Notes: generated by a model from the letters alone, not told the origin. 64,000 nt of DNA from Haemophilus sputorum CCUG 13788 (GCF_000238795.1 NZ_AFNK01000001.1:1-64000); one strand, 5' to 3'. Numbered from the stretch's first letter, positions 1-10,032 are shown. A program made the numbers and translations.

Positions 1-139
1 GCGGGGTTTTTGTTTTTTAGGGGCGTTTTAGGGTTATTTAATTCTACTGTAGAGAGAGGCTAATTATTGCATTCTACTAGAAGGTGAAAAGCAATCTTTT
101 GCAAAATGTTTTAAAAATCTTACCGCTTGTTATTGAGTA

Positions 140-322
140 GTGAAAGAATTCGCACAATACAAAGTGGAATTACACCCATACACTGTGCGTAAAGATGCGT
201 TACCTGAATTCTTCACTGACGTAAATCAAATGTACAATGCGTTATTGAATAAATCAGGTGCAACCAGTGTATTCACCGACTTCCCAGATACTGGCGTTGA
301 GTTTTTGAAAAAACAAAAATAA
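140..322 (+). pseudogene. glpQ: 3' remnant of glpQ (glycerophosphodiester phosphodiesterase)
   Basis: The 60 residues read from a GTG at 140 match the C-terminal end of Pasteurellaceae GlpQ (protein D family), ending in FTDFPDTGVEFLKKQK. In the full protein this tail closes the TIM-barrel catalytic domain that splits glycerophosphodiesters into glycerol-3-phosphate and an alcohol. None of the catalytic residues, the lipoprotein signal or the first ~300 residues are present. An in-frame TGA at 134-136 sits just before the first codon, and the DNA upstream is unrelated and carries a USS core at 121-130. I read this as the scar of a deletion or replacement that kept the last sixth of the gene and its terminator. 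Translation is unlikely. Confidence 0.75.
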
Positions 323-340
323 TACGTAAGTAAAAGTAAT

Positions 341-384
341 AAAAAGAGCGGTTAAAATTCGTTGTGATTTTGACCGCTCTTTTT
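341..384. terminator. Bidirectional terminator made of paired USS
   Basis: An 18-bp inverted repeat (341-358 against 367-384, one mismatch) carries GAGCGGT and ACCGCTC in its arms and ends in A/T runs on both sides. It would end glpQ transcripts on the plus strand and the convergent gene at 399-1358 on the minus strand. Inverted USS pairs acting as terminators are typical of Pasteurellaceae. Confidence 0.75.
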
Positions 385-398
385 ATTAATTGATAAGG

Positions 399-1358
399 CT
401 AATTTCCTAACTCTAATAATCTAGTCATTAAATTATCATATTTTAAATTACTTAATCTTTCTTCTAAAACATCAATCAAATCATTCAAGGATATTTCTTT
501 AACCAAGATATTATCACTATCTTTGATTATTCTAGTTTTATTTTTAGTAATGATCCACACTTGCTTATTGTTAGTTGTGTTGAGACTAATCTCTTTAGTA
601 TCTATAGTTATTTGAGTCTTATTTAACCTAGCAATATAATTTTCTATCTGATCTTTTTTGTAATCCTGATAATACTCGGACAATGTACAATCATAAAGAA
701 CTTCAAGAGCCTTAATTTTAAAGAAACCATCTGCATTTCCTGCTTGCTTAGCTCTTGGATATTGATATGTATCAGTCAACCCTAGTAGCTTTAATATTGT
801 GAAACAATAATCTTCAAAGACATATGGATCTGAAATCAGATTAGCATTATCCCTTACTGTCTTTATGATGTTATGTATTGTTTCCATTAAAGTAATATTC
901 GTTTTTCCTCCAACTAATGAATTATCTTTTCTTATATTTATTGCAGATAGAAAGCCATCCTTGCCAACTCTAATCTCAAAAAAAACAATATCATCCTTAT
1001 TTAGAGATGAAAAAGATAATCCATCAATGAGATTAGCTCTTTGGAAATATATATCTCTCTTTCCATCTACGCTAAGAATAAATCCACTTTCTTTTTCTAC
1101 ATTAATTATTTTTATTCGGCTCTGCTGAATATCAATAGGAATCGTACTTTCTATGCTATTCGCATAACATTGTTCACCAGATATATTGGGAATAAAACTA
1201 ACTTCCATTCCTTCTGATAGTTGTTCAAAACTAATACTACTTAAATTAGACTCTATAAAATAAAAATCTTTTTCAGAAACCCCCTCTACTTTATGAATAA
1301 ATCCAGAACGTTTATTCGCCAATAATTTCTTAATTTTCCCTTGAATTCTTTTTGACAT
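399..1358 (-). CDS. Two cold-shock-like domains fused to a PD-(D/E)XK-like nuclease domain
   Basis: The protein has 319 residues. Residues ~5-56 and ~82-130 each look like a cold-shock/OB fold: a basic strand, a GFI motif (S-GFI at 18-21 and 91-94), then DFYF or DIYF before a 'G..V.F'-type strand. Residues ~175-255 resemble a restriction-endonuclease-like fold: an acidic helix (F-E-D at 181-183), then D210-G, then L-E219-V-L-Y-D223-C-T. No lysine sits at the usual ExK position, so activity is uncertain. The gene is clearly more AT-rich than its surroundings, stands alone, and lies against a glpQ fragment, which suggests acquisition. Domain calls come from reading the protein by eye. A role in nucleic-acid sensing and cleavage, for instance phage defence, is inference. 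Confidence 0.5.
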   Translation of the reverse strand: MSKRIQGKIKKLLANKRSGFIHKVEGVSEKDFYFIESNLSSISFEQLSEGMEVSFIPNISGEQCYANSIESTIPIDIQQSRIKIINVEKESGFILSVDGKRDIYFQRANLIDGLSFSSLNKDDIVFFEIRVGKDGFLSAINIRKDNSLVGGKTNITLMETIHNIIKTVRDNANLISDPYVFEDYCFTILKLLGLTDTYQYPRAKQAGNADGFFKIKALEVLYDCTLSEYYQDYKKDQIENYIARLNKTQITIDTKEISLNTTNNKQVWIITKNKTRIIKDSDNILVKEISLNDLIDVLEERLSNLKYDNLMTRLLELGN

Positions 1359-1553
1359 AAATAGTCCTTATTAATAGAAAGATGGATAAAAATTATTTCC
1401 TAATAATATAATCAAAAACCATCCTAATACAACACCCAACATACCTAAAACCCGAATTTAAGCAATCATCCTTGGTGCTCACATTTTGGATAGCATGAAT
1501 TATTCTCTACACTGGAATATACGATACATGATTCATCAATTTTTTAATAATAA

Positions 1554-1584
1554 AAAAGCTTGCCTTTTATCCCGGCAAGCCTTT
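1554..1584 (-). terminator. Terminator of the rclC-like gene
   Basis: A perfect 7-bp GC-rich stem (GCTTGCC 1558-1564 against GGCAAGC 1574-1580) is followed on the minus strand by a run of T. It lies 13 bp past the stop of the minus-strand gene at 1597. Confidence 0.7.
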
Positions 1585-1596
1585 TAAATAAACTAA

Positions 1597-2226
1597 TTAA
1601 GCAAATTGCTTTTTATTCTCTAAATAACGTTTCGCACATTCTGCTGCAGCAACTAAGCCGCCTGCCATCATAATAATATCTTTAATCACGAGTCGGCCAG
1701 CACCTGAGAGATATGGGAAGCCATAATTAGGTGTTGGGAAGTCCCCACCTAAATTCGGCACCCAGGTTTCTGGCGTAAATATCAGGAACGACAGCGTGAC
1801 TATCGACATGCCAAAGGTGAGTAAGCCTCCGAATAAACCTAATGTTGGAGACCAAATGCCCGCTAATACTAAAATACCAATTGTCACAATGATTGCGCCA
1901 ATAATATAAGAAGCCGTATAGGTGCCGTTGGCTTTATGCCATTCGATATTTTTTGCGACCATTTTGCCTTCAGGGTTTTTATATAAGGTATATTCTTTCA
2001 CTAAAACACCCTTATCATTTGTCACTTCATTTGCACCGTTTTTGTAAAGGAAACTTAAGAAAGGACTATTTGACACAAAGTGTGCGATACCATCTGCCTC
2101 ATATTGGCAAACTTTTAAACCTCCAATCCAAACCATCACCACACAAATCGCAATGCGGATAAAGTTAATAAATTGACGTTGCAATGGCGCAACAATATTA
2201 GCTAGCAATGTAACTAATGCACTCAT
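1597..2226 (-). CDS. rclC: DUF417 inner-membrane protein, RclC/YkgB-like
   Basis: The 209-residue protein belongs to the DUF417 (YkgB/RclC) family. It has a hydrophobic segment near residues 18-40 with the family-typical VWIGGLK stretch, a polar middle loop (~45-105), and three further hydrophobic segments. The motif PFLSFLYK after the first helix also fits. In E. coli, RclC is part of the hypochlorite-induced rclABC operon, where its biochemical role is not defined. Here it stands alone with no rclA, rclB or rclR beside it, so a reactive-chlorine function is only family-based inference. The upstream region 2227-2360 is AT-rich and must hold its promoter. Confidence 0.7.
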   Translation of the reverse strand: MSALVTLLANIVAPLQRQFINFIRIAICVVMVWIGGLKVCQYEADGIAHFVSNSPFLSFLYKNGANEVTNDKGVLVKEYTLYKNPEGKMVAKNIEWHKANGTYTASYIIGAIIVTIGILVLAGIWSPTLGLFGGLLTFGMSIVTLSFLIFTPETWVPNLGGDFPTPNYGFPYLSGAGRLVIKDIIMMAGGLVAAAECAKRYLENKKQFA

Positions 2227-2360
2227 TCAGAACTCCTTATATAGTTCAATTGATATAACAGGCATAATGCCCAAGAATTTTTATATAAATACTTTATATA
2301 AATCATTAACAATATTACTCTCTAATATTGTTGGCATTTTTTTATTGATCAGATTTATGC

Positions 2361-2400
2361 AATAAAAAAAGAGATACCAATTTCTTAGTATCTCTTATTT
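2361..2400 (-). terminator. Terminator of purL
   Basis: A 9-bp perfect stem (2369-2377 against 2388-2396) is followed on the minus strand by at least seven T. It lies 30 bp beyond the purL stop codon. Confidence 0.8.
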
Positions 2401-2429
2401 TTAATTAATTTTCTGTGATCAATTTCACA

Positions 2430-5400
2430 TTATTTGAAATTCACTCTCGCATTTCTAAAAATTCGCATCCAAGCGCCATCTTCAGACCAATCTTCTGGAT
2501 ACCATGAGTTGCTCACGGCACGGAATACACGCTCTGGGTGTGGCATCATTGCAGCAATACGACCGTCCACGTTAGAAATGGCAGTAATCCCTAATGCCGA
2601 ACCATTCGGGTTGGCTGGATAGGTTTCCGTCACGTTTAAATGGCTGTCGATATATTGTGCCACAATCAAGTTTTGGGATTGAAGTGCGGTCAAGTTTTCT
2701 GGTGTTTTGAATTCTACGCACCCCTCACCATGAGCAACCGCGATTGGCATATGTGAACCTGCCATGCCTTTAAACCACAATGAGTTGGTGTCGTTGATTT
2801 TCACCATCGCAGCACGGGCTTCAAAACGTTCTGATTTATTACGTACGAAACGTGGCCAGTTTTCTACACCTGGGATAATTTCTGCCAGGGTGGAGATAAG
2901 TTGACAGCCGTTACATACACCTAATGAAAGGGTGTTTTCATTGGCGAAGAATTGGCTGAATTGATCGCGTAATTGTGGATTAAACAAAATGGATTTCGCC
3001 CAGCCACCACTTGCACCTAATACGTCACCGTAAGAGAAGCCACCACAGGCCACCATCGCATTGAAGTCGTTTAAGTTGTAACGACCTGTCATTAAATCGC
3101 TCATGTGAACATCAATCGCGGCAAAGCCTGCACGGTCAAAAGCGGCTGCCATTTCAACATGACTGTTTACGCCTTGTTCACGCAATACGGCTACTTTAGG
3201 TTTCGCGCCTTTGCTGATGTAAGGCGCAGCAATATCTTCATTCACATCATAGGTTAAGTGAGCAGATAAACCTTTGTTATCTGTTGCTTTTTTCGCTTCA
3301 AATTCTTGGTCAGCACATTCTGGGTTATCGCGTAAGCGTTGCATTTGGTGAGTGAGTTCTGCCCAAATACCGCGTAATTCAGAGCGTTTTTCGCTTAATA
3401 GTTTTTTACTGCCTCGTGTGATTTCAAAACGATCTTCTGAGCTTACAGAGCCGAGTTCATGCGTTAAACCAAGCAAGTCATGGGCTTTTAATACCTCACG
3501 CACGGCGCTTAATTCACTTTCTGATACTTGGATTACCGCACCTAATTCTTCGTTGAATAACACAGCTAAATCATTATCGCCTAATGCAGAGATATCCACA
3601 TCTACACCGCAGTTACCCGCAAATGCCATTTCAGCAAGGGTGGTGATTAAACCACCGTCTGAACGATCGTGGTAAGCCAATAATTTACGCTCAGCCACCA
3701 ATGCTTGCATTGCATCAAAGAAGTTTTTCAGTTTAGCTACGTTTACCACATCAGCTGGTTTGTCACCTAATTGCTTATACACTTGCGCAAGTGCGGTCGC
3801 GCCTAAGCGATTTTTTCTTTCGCCTAAGTCAATCAACAATAAGCGGCTAGCGCCTTTGTCTGTGCGTAATTGTGGTGTCACGGTTTTGCGGACATCTTCC
3901 ACACGGGCAAAAGATGAAATCACTAAAGAAAGCGGTGCGGTAACTGATTTTTTCTCACCGTTTTCTTCCCAAGTGGTTTTCATCGACATAGAGTCTTTAC
4001 CCACTGGAATGGTAATGCCTAATGCTGGGCAAAGTTCTTCGCCCACCGCTTTCACTGCTTCATATAAGCCAGCGTCTTCACCACCATGACCCGCTGCAGA
4101 CATCCAGTTTGCAGAAAGTTTGATGCGTTTAATATCGCCAATGTTGGTGCCCGCAATGTTAGTAATGGATTCAGCCACCGCTAAACGTGCAGAAGCACCA
4201 AAGTCTAATAACGCTACTGGTGCACGCTCGCCCATTGCCATGGCTTCACCGTGATAGCTGTCTAATGATGCAGTTGTGACGGCCACATCAGACACCGGAA
4301 TTTGCCATGGGCCGACCATTTGATCGCGCGCCACCATACCGGTTACCGAACGGTCACCAATGGAGATTAAGAACGTTTTTTCAGCCACCACCGGTAAGCG
4401 TAATACACGATGGAACGCTTCTTTTAATTGAATATTTTCTGTTGCAAGCGGTCGATTTTCGACAGTTTTTGACGAAACCTCACGCATCATTTTCGGGGTT
4501 TTGCCTAATAACACATTCATTGGCAAATCAATTGGGTTATTGTCGAAATGGCTATCGTGCAAGGTTAAGTGTTTCTCTTCCGTTGCCTCGCCAATGACCG
4601 CAAACGGCGCACGCTCACGTTCACAAAGTGCGGTAAATAATTCAAGTTTTTCTGGCGCAACCGCTAAGACATAACGTTCTTGCGATTCGTTACACCAAAT
4701 TTCTAATGGCGACATGCCTTTTTCATCGCAAAGGATGGAGCGTAAATCAAATTTACCGCCACGTTCGCCATCGTGCACCAATTCAGGCATCGCGTTGGAT
4801 AAACCACCCGCACCCACATCGTGAATAAAGAGAATTGGGTTTTCATCACCTAATTGCCAGCAGCGGTCAATCACCTCTTGGCAACGGCGTTCCATTTCTG
4901 GGTTTTCACGTTGAACAGATGCAAAATCTAGATCTTCTTTTGATTTACCGCTATCCATCGAAGACGCAGCCCCACCGCCTAAACCGATGTTCATGGCTGG
5001 GCCCCCTAATACGATCAATTTCGCACCAACTGGAATTTCACCTTTTTGAACGTGTTCGCCACGAATATTACCGATACCGCCCGCTAACATAATCGGCTTG
5101 TGATAACCACGCACTTCTTCACCGTTGAAGCTGTTGACTTTCTCTTCATAGGTACGGAAATAACCCAATAACGCAGGGCGACCAAACTCGTTGTTAAATG
5201 CTGCACCACCTAATGGGCCTTCAATCATAATATCTAAGGCTGAAGCAATACGGTTTGGTTTGGAGAGTGGATTTTCCCAAGGTTGTTCAAAGTTTGGAAT
5301 GACGAGGTTTGATACGGAGAAACCGGTTAAACCTGCTTTTGGTTTTGCACCACGACCCGTTGCACCTTCATCACGAATCTCACCACCCGAACCTGTTGCA

Positions 5401-6323
5401 GCACCAGGGAATGGCGAAATCGCGGTTGGGTGGTTATGGGTTTCCACTTTCATTAAGATATGTGCATCTTCATTGTGATAGCGATATTGTCCGTCTTGAT
5501 CCGCAAAGAAACGGCCGACTTTTGAGCCTTCCATTACCGCAGCATTATCTTTATAAGCTGAAAGCACGAAATCAGGGGTTTTCTCAAAGGTATTTTTAAT
5601 CATCTTAAACAGGGATTTATCCTGTTTTTTGCCATCGATAATCCAATCCGCATTAAAGATTTTATGGCGGCAGTGCTCAGAGTTGGCTTGCGCGAACATA
5701 TAAAGTTCAATATCGTGCGGATTGCGCCCTAATTGGGTGAAGTTTTCCACCAAATAATCAATTTCATCTTCTGCCAGTGCCAAGCCTAATTCTACGTTGG
5801 CTGTCACTAAGGCTTCACGTCCGCCTTTTAAAATATCCACCGTTTTAAACGGTTTCGGATCTTGATGGCGGAATAAAATCTCAGCATCTTGCGGATTGCG
5901 CACCACGGTTTCCATCATTCGGTCATGTAAAAGTGCGGTTAATTTTTCTGTTGTTTTTTCATCAAGCGGTTGGCTTAACTCAAAATAATATGCCAAACCA
6001 CGCTCAATGCGCTCTACTTCATTTAAACCACAGTTATGCGCAATGTCCGTTGCTTTAGAAGACCAAGAAGAAATCGTGCCAACGCGTGGAATCACGATAA
6101 AGGTTTCGCCTTTGGCTTCATGCTCTGCCAAGGTTGGGCCGTAATGTAACAATGCTTTTAACTTAGCTTCTTGCTCGCTAACAAGCGGTCGATTTAATTC
6201 CACAAAATGCAAATATTCCGCGTAAACAGATTTTACCGGTAATTGATTTTGTTGGAATTTTTGCATTAAGCCTTGAATACGGAATTCAGAAAGGGCGGGT
6301 GAGCCACGAAAAGTTTGAAACAT
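2430..6323 (-). CDS. purL: Phosphoribosylformylglycinamidine synthase, large single-chain form
   Basis: PurL (FGAR amidotransferase) makes FGAM from FGAR, ATP and glutamine, the fourth step of purine synthesis. Its 1297 residues match the single-chain proteobacterial enzyme. The order is an N-terminal PurS-like part, the ATP-binding synthetase repeats with the NSEHCRHK and VETHNHPTA signatures, and a C-terminal class I glutaminase with nucleophile C1137 in GVCNGCQ and a late HPER histidine. It is monocistronic, with a PurR operator upstream and a terminator downstream. Unusually, the gene carries four Hin-type uptake cores (AAGTGCGGT at 2682, 3789, 4626 and 5931) as well as Apl-type cores (near 4447 and 6180). 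The rest of the window shows essentially the Apl type. Confidence 0.98.
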   Translation of the reverse strand: MFQTFRGSPALSEFRIQGLMQKFQQNQLPVKSVYAEYLHFVELNRPLVSEQEAKLKALLHYGPTLAEHEAKGETFIVIPRVGTISSWSSKATDIAHNCGLNEVERIERGLAYYFELSQPLDEKTTEKLTALLHDRMMETVVRNPQDAEILFRHQDPKPFKTVDILKGGREALVTANVELGLALAEDEIDYLVENFTQLGRNPHDIELYMFAQANSEHCRHKIFNADWIIDGKKQDKSLFKMIKNTFEKTPDFVLSAYKDNAAVMEGSKVGRFFADQDGQYRYHNEDAHILMKVETHNHPTAISPFPGAATGSGGEIRDEGATGRGAKPKAGLTGFSVSNLVIPNFEQPWENPLSKPNRIASALDIMIEGPLGGAAFNNEFGRPALLGYFRTYEEKVNSFNGEEVRGYHKPIMLAGGIGNIRGEHVQKGEIPVGAKLIVLGGPAMNIGLGGGAASSMDSGKSKEDLDFASVQRENPEMERRCQEVIDRCWQLGDENPILFIHDVGAGGLSNAMPELVHDGERGGKFDLRSILCDEKGMSPLEIWCNESQERYVLAVAPEKLELFTALCERERAPFAVIGEATEEKHLTLHDSHFDNNPIDLPMNVLLGKTPKMMREVSSKTVENRPLATENIQLKEAFHRVLRLPVVAEKTFLISIGDRSVTGMVARDQMVGPWQIPVSDVAVTTASLDSYHGEAMAMGERAPVALLDFGASARLAVAESITNIAGTNIGDIKRIKLSANWMSAAGHGGEDAGLYEAVKAVGEELCPALGITIPVGKDSMSMKTTWEENGEKKSVTAPLSLVISSFARVEDVRKTVTPQLRTDKGASRLLLIDLGERKNRLGATALAQVYKQLGDKPADVVNVAKLKNFFDAMQALVAERKLLAYHDRSDGGLITTLAEMAFAGNCGVDVDISALGDNDLAVLFNEELGAVIQVSESELSAVREVLKAHDLLGLTHELGSVSSEDRFEITRGSKKLLSEKRSELRGIWAELTHQMQRLRDNPECADQEFEAKKATDNKGLSAHLTYDVNEDIAAPYISKGAKPKVAVLREQGVNSHVEMAAAFDRAGFAAIDVHMSDLMTGRYNLNDFNAMVACGGFSYGDVLGASGGWAKSILFNPQLRDQFSQFFANENTLSLGVCNGCQLISTLAEIIPGVENWPRFVRNKSERFEARAAMVKINDTNSLWFKGMAGSHMPIAVAHGEGCVEFKTPENLTALQSQNLIVAQYIDSHLNVTETYPANPNGSALGITAISNVDGRIAAMMPHPERVFRAVSNSWYPEDWSEDGAWMRIFRNARVNFK

Positions 6324-6377
6324 ACGGGTACCTTTGAGTTGTGTTTGAGATGATAATCTTGGCTATTATAATGGATA

Positions 6378-6393
6378 ACGCAAACGTTTGCAT
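6378..6393. promoter_or_regulatory. PurR operator of purL
   Basis: The 16-mer ACGCAAACGTTTGCAT matches the PurR consensus palindrome at 15 of 16 positions, including the central AAACGTTT. It ends 55 bp upstream of the purL start, where a repressor would cover the promoter. Purine-dependent repression is the expected regulation. Confidence 0.85.
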
Positions 6394-6592
6394 TGAGAAA
6401 TTAGCGCTTAATCACGCGGTGAATGTTGCTGGCTTGTGATAAAGGTTAATGAGTTGTTGTCAGCTAATGTAAAGATTGTCTTTTTGTGCAAATTCAAGTT
6501 TGATTAAGGCATAAAACCTCCGTAAAATTGAAATTGAAAACGGTTCGTAACGCTGTTTCAAAATACTTCAATTGATAAAAGAGGATGTAATT

Positions 6593-7189
6593 ATGGCATT
6601 ATTCACAGAAGCATCTAAACGTCGCTATGGTATAGCGGTATTTGTTGGTATTGTGGCAGGGATTATCTCTGCATTCGTAAAATGGGGTGCTGAACACCCA
6701 TTCCCACCACGTAGCCCACTCGATTTATTCACCGCGGCATGTAAAGACCCATCACAAGCATTAGAAGTTTGTTCGCGCGCATTCTTAAACCCCCCGCATG
6801 TTTTCTTACGTGATTATCTAGGTATTGATCCAACAGAAGCAGCATTCACTTTTGCTGATCATGCATTTAACTGGATTGGTGTAACGCACATGATTTTCTC
6901 ATTAGTTTTCGCAATCAGTTATTGCATCGTGGCTGAAATCTTCCCGAAAATTAAATTCTGGCAAGGTATCGGCGCGGGTATCATCGCAAACATCTGCGTA
7001 CACTACATTACTTTCCCTGCGCTTGGTTTAACACCACCAGTCGCAGAATGGCCATTATATGAGCACATTTCTGAATTAGTCGGTCATATTTTCTGGTTCT
7101 GGACAATTGAGGTTATTCGTCGCGATTTACGTAACCGCATTACCGGAGAACCTGATCCTGAAGAAGCAACACGTTATCCAAATGCTTAA
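6593..7189 (+). CDS. yagU: YagU family inner-membrane protein (DUF1440)
   Basis: The ATG at 6593 is chosen because AGAGGA stands 8-9 bases upstream; an in-frame TTG at 6572 has no ribosome site. The 198-residue product matches the DUF1440/YagU family. It has an N-terminal membrane segment (about residues 12-28), a loop rich in Pro and Cys ([20 protein letters not shown]), two more hydrophobic segments, and a conserved [16 protein letters not shown] helix near the C-terminus. In E. coli, YagU contributes to acid resistance by an unknown mechanism. It is a single gene with its own terminator, convergent with citC. Confidence 0.8.
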   Translation: MALFTEASKRRYGIAVFVGIVAGIISAFVKWGAEHPFPPRSPLDLFTAACKDPSQALEVCSRAFLNPPHVFLRDYLGIDPTEAAFTFADHAFNWIGVTHMIFSLVFAISYCIVAEIFPKIKFWQGIGAGIIANICVHYITFPALGLTPPVAEWPLYEHISELVGHIFWFWTIEVIRRDLRNRITGEPDPEEATRYPNA

Positions 7190-7209
7190 GAGTTAAAATG
7201 GCAAAAGTT

Positions 7210-7239
7210 AAGGGGATGAGTTAATCATCCCCTTTTTTG
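7210..7239 (+). terminator. Terminator of yagU
   Basis: A perfect 10-bp stem (7210-7219 against 7225-7234) with a 5-base loop is followed by a T run. It lies 20 bp after the yagU stop. Confidence 0.85.
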
Positions 7240-7255
7240 TTTGATTTCGTAGATG

Positions 7256-8311
7256 CTAATAATGTTCTACTTGTTCCGTTTGCTGGATACGGGAAATGAC
7301 AGGTTGCGCGGCATCACTCATGAAATAATCATAAGTGCTAGCTGGCACCATTTTTTGCACTTGAGCAAAATCGCCTGTTTTAATGCATTGACGCACTTTG
7401 GAGGCGCTAATGATTTGGTTAGCGCTACTTTGGCGGGGAATGACTACGCATTCAATGCCATGTTCAGGTAGTTTTTGCTGCATGATTTGGTTATAGAGAT
7501 GAGTCACTCGGCTAAAAGGTTCTTCGCCTACATAACGGCGTTGAATACCAAGCGTTTTTGCGATTTGGCTGAAAATTTCTAGATCAAGCAAGGCATTGCT
7601 TTCAATGACGGCATTTTCATTTTCTTGGAAATAACTTGGAAAAGTTGCGCTGCTAATAATGTAATCGCCGCTGTCATGGCAAATTACGTTTGCTAAATGT
7701 GAAACACCTTGTTGTACGAGCATTTTTCGGACTGAAAATGGGACAAGGCTTTGATCTTCACTAACAATAAAGAGATGTACCCAATCATTTTCTAGCGCTG
7801 CTTGTTCAACTAAAAATTGATGACCAAGTGTGAATGGGTTTGCGTTCATTACAATGGCTGTAATGCGTTGGTTAGGTTGCATTTTTGGGCTGCAAGCGGT
7901 GAGATTTTGCAAATAATCTGCAAAACCTGACCGCTTGTTTTCCATAAAGACAATTTGATTTGGAATACGGGTGATTTCATGAAAACTTAGGCTTTCAAAA
8001 AATTTTGCCGTATCGCATTTGGTATAAAGAAAAATATGCGGATTGCCACGTGCGAACTGTTCGTCAATCAGATGTGTGACGACAATGTTCATTAGCCCTT
8101 CACCTTGATGTTGTTGGGAAACAGCTAAACAGCGCAAGCTATTGGCAAAACAGCTACCGGTTGCCACAATGTCGCCTTCTTCATCATAAACTGCACAGGT
8201 GTAGTCTAGATTCGGATCGCGTTTTAGCCCCTCGGCTTCGAGGAGCTTATCTACGGCAAGGTAACCTTTTTGGTCGTTATCGAGCAATTTGCCAATCGCG
8301 TAATCCGTCAT
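7256..8311 (-). CDS. citC: [Citrate (pro-3S)-lyase] ligase
   Basis: CitC acetylates the phosphoribosyl-dephospho-CoA arm of the citrate lyase acyl carrier subunit (CitD), switching the lyase on. The 351 residues split into an N-terminal GNAT-like part (about 1-130, with the QQHQGEGLM acetyl-CoA loop) and a cytidylyltransferase-like part with NPFTLGHQFL, the HxGH-type nucleotide-binding motif. A paired USS inside the gene encodes KRSGFADYLQNLTAC. The gene is normally first in a citCDEF(X)G operon. Here a terminator follows the next gene on the other strand and no citD, citE or citF is present in the window. It lies 13 bp downstream of the 5'-nucleotidase gene and may be co-transcribed with it. 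Confidence 0.9.
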   Translation of the reverse strand: MTDYAIGKLLDNDQKGYLAVDKLLEAEGLKRDPNLDYTCAVYDEEGDIVATGSCFANSLRCLAVSQQHQGEGLMNIVVTHLIDEQFARGNPHIFLYTKCDTAKFFESLSFHEITRIPNQIVFMENKRSGFADYLQNLTACSPKMQPNQRITAIVMNANPFTLGHQFLVEQAALENDWVHLFIVSEDQSLVPFSVRKMLVQQGVSHLANVICHDSGDYIISSATFPSYFQENENAVIESNALLDLEIFSQIAKTLGIQRRYVGEEPFSRVTHLYNQIMQQKLPEHGIECVVIPRQSSANQIISASKVRQCIKTGDFAQVQKMVPASTYDYFMSDAAQPVISRIQQTEQVEHY

Positions 8312-8324
8312 ATTTTGCCTTGTT

Positions 8325-9989
8325 TTACTCTAAACCAACTAATTTCCAGCGGTTATGAGACACGCCTTCAATTTTGCCTTTTTTCACGTTAGTGATGTAG
8401 TCGATCATCATGTTTTGGATAGTGCCTTTTTCACGGCCCATTGCCACTTTAGATTCCCAAAGTACAGGAATTTGTTGACCTTCCCAAATACCCCCTTTTT
8501 TGGTTAATTGACCGAAGCGGTAAGAGTTCATACCTAGTTTGATTTTCATATCGTCAGTCACAGGTGTGCCATCTGCTAATTTCAGATCAACAATTTTTTC
8601 GCCGCTTGGTTTACGTAAATCAATTTGATATTGCACGCCACCGAAAATATCGAAGGTAACATATTTAGATTTTTTACGTTCTGCGTTATAGCGATATTCA
8701 GTATCACCTGGTTGAATGGTATCGAAGTAATCAGCTGACCAGTTCATGTACTCTTTAAGTTGTTTACCAGTCACTTCATATACGGTCACATCACCACCTG
8801 CATAGCGGTAGTTAAAGATGATGTCTTTTTTCTTGATATCGCCTTTATCCATACGCGCTTTTTCGTGGTCGAATGCGAAAGAAACAACATCGGCATTGCT
8901 GTAGTGGCGCTCAACATCGGTAATGAATGAAGATAAACCCGTATCTTGTGAGAACGCAATTGAAACACCGTGTTTTCTCTCTTGTGGCACCATATCAATT
9001 GCCGTTTCACCGATTTTTACGTTGTTTAGACGGCGTAATTCTTCGTGGTATGGTTTGTAGATTTCAACGATTTGTGCATCCGCTTCGTAATCTTTTACAG
9101 GCACGGTTTTCGCTTGTTTAGAAACTAATTTCACTTTGCCGTCTTTATCCACATCAAAGCTTAAATCTACTTCAGAAACTACAGTACCGTAGCGGTGTGG
9201 TTCAGTGATTACCGTTTCTTTAATGGTTTCAGAAGACACGTTTTTGTGCATATGGCCTGCAATAATCACATCAATACCATCGACATTGTTGATTAAGTCT
9301 GCTACACCAGTATCTGGAATGTTATTTTCGTTTTCGATACCCATGTGAGCTAATACGACGATCGCATCTACACCTTTTTCTTTTAATGCTTTGATTTGCT
9401 CTTTGGTTTCTTCAGTTGGTGAGCTGAATTTCATGTCTTTTAAGTTGCCGGTATCTTCTTCAAATTTTGCCGACATTGGTGTACTTAAACCGATAATTCC
9501 TAATTTCACACCATCTTTTTCAATAATAGTAGTTGGCTCAACATAGCGTTTACCACTGTCTTTGTAGTAGAAGTTCGCGGTTAAGATTTTTGCTTTAATA
9601 TCTTTTAAAATTTCATCTAATGCGGTCATGCCGAAGTTGAATTCGTGGTTACCTAAAATGAAAATGTCATAGCCCATAGCATTTAATACTTTCGGCACAG
9701 GGTTATCTTTGTAGTATTTTTCAGTTTTAGCGAATACTTCAACTTGGTTATCTTGAATCGCATCACCGATATCAACCAAGATAAGATCTGGATGAGCTTT
9801 ACGAGCTTCTTTCACGTAAGTTGCAATTTGCGCATAAGAGCCAGATTTGTCTTCCACGTCTGCACCATAAGACCATGGTACGATACGACCGTGAACATCT
9901 GATGTCCCTAAAAATTTAAAATTCACCTCTTTGGCAACTGCCACAGAGACTGCTCAAAGGGTAAATAATGTTGCTAATAATTTTTTCAT
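8325..9989 (-). pseudogene. Periplasmic 5'-nucleotidase / cyclic phosphodiesterase, signal peptide broken by TGA
   Basis: The body (539 residues from a GTG at 9944) is a complete metallophosphatase/5'-nucleotidase. It has GTSDVHGR, DIGDAIQDN, GNHEFNFG, AHMG and AGHMHKN as metal-binding motifs, then the C-terminal substrate domain. Such enzymes work in the periplasm on nucleotides. The natural start is the ATG at 9989-9987, with an AAGGAA site 5 bases before it. It reads MKKLLATLFTL, then TGA (9956-9954), then AVSVAVAKEV in the same frame. So the signal peptide is split by one in-frame stop in its hydrophobic core. Either the gene is a recent pseudogene or the product depends on read-through or on the GTG restart, which would give an unexported protein. 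The rest of the frame is intact, so the lesion is young, or a base-call error. Confidence 0.85.
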
Positions 9990-10014
9990 TCAAAGTTCCT
10001 TATTAGAATTAGAA

Positions 10015-10032
10015 AAACCGAAAGTTCGGTTT
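10015..10032. promoter_or_regulatory. 18-bp palindrome in the 5'-nucleotidase upstream region
   Basis: AAACCGAA and TTCGGTTT face each other across two bases, 26 bp upstream of the ATG at 9989. The position suits a repressor site or a short 5' hairpin. No regulator is recognised. Confidence 0.35.

Noticed and set aside
1-18. GCGGGGTTTTT at the window edge as a full terminator
   Set aside because: It looks like the right arm and T run of a terminator, but the left arm is outside the window, so it cannot be supported.
1359-1553. Small gene between the nuclease fusion and the rclC-like gene
   Set aside because: No frame with a ribosome site or recognisable product was seen in this AT-rich stretch.
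3352-5599. Long open frames opposite purL
   Set aside because: They are antisense shadows of a codon-biased gene with no ribosome sites or family resemblance. The same holds for frames opposite rpoB, rpoC and menD.
9954-9956. TGA in the 5'-nucleotidase signal peptide read as selenocysteine
   Set aside because: It lies in a hydrophobic signal peptide, not at a redox site, and no SECIS-like hairpin is apparent right after it. A nonsense mutation is simpler.
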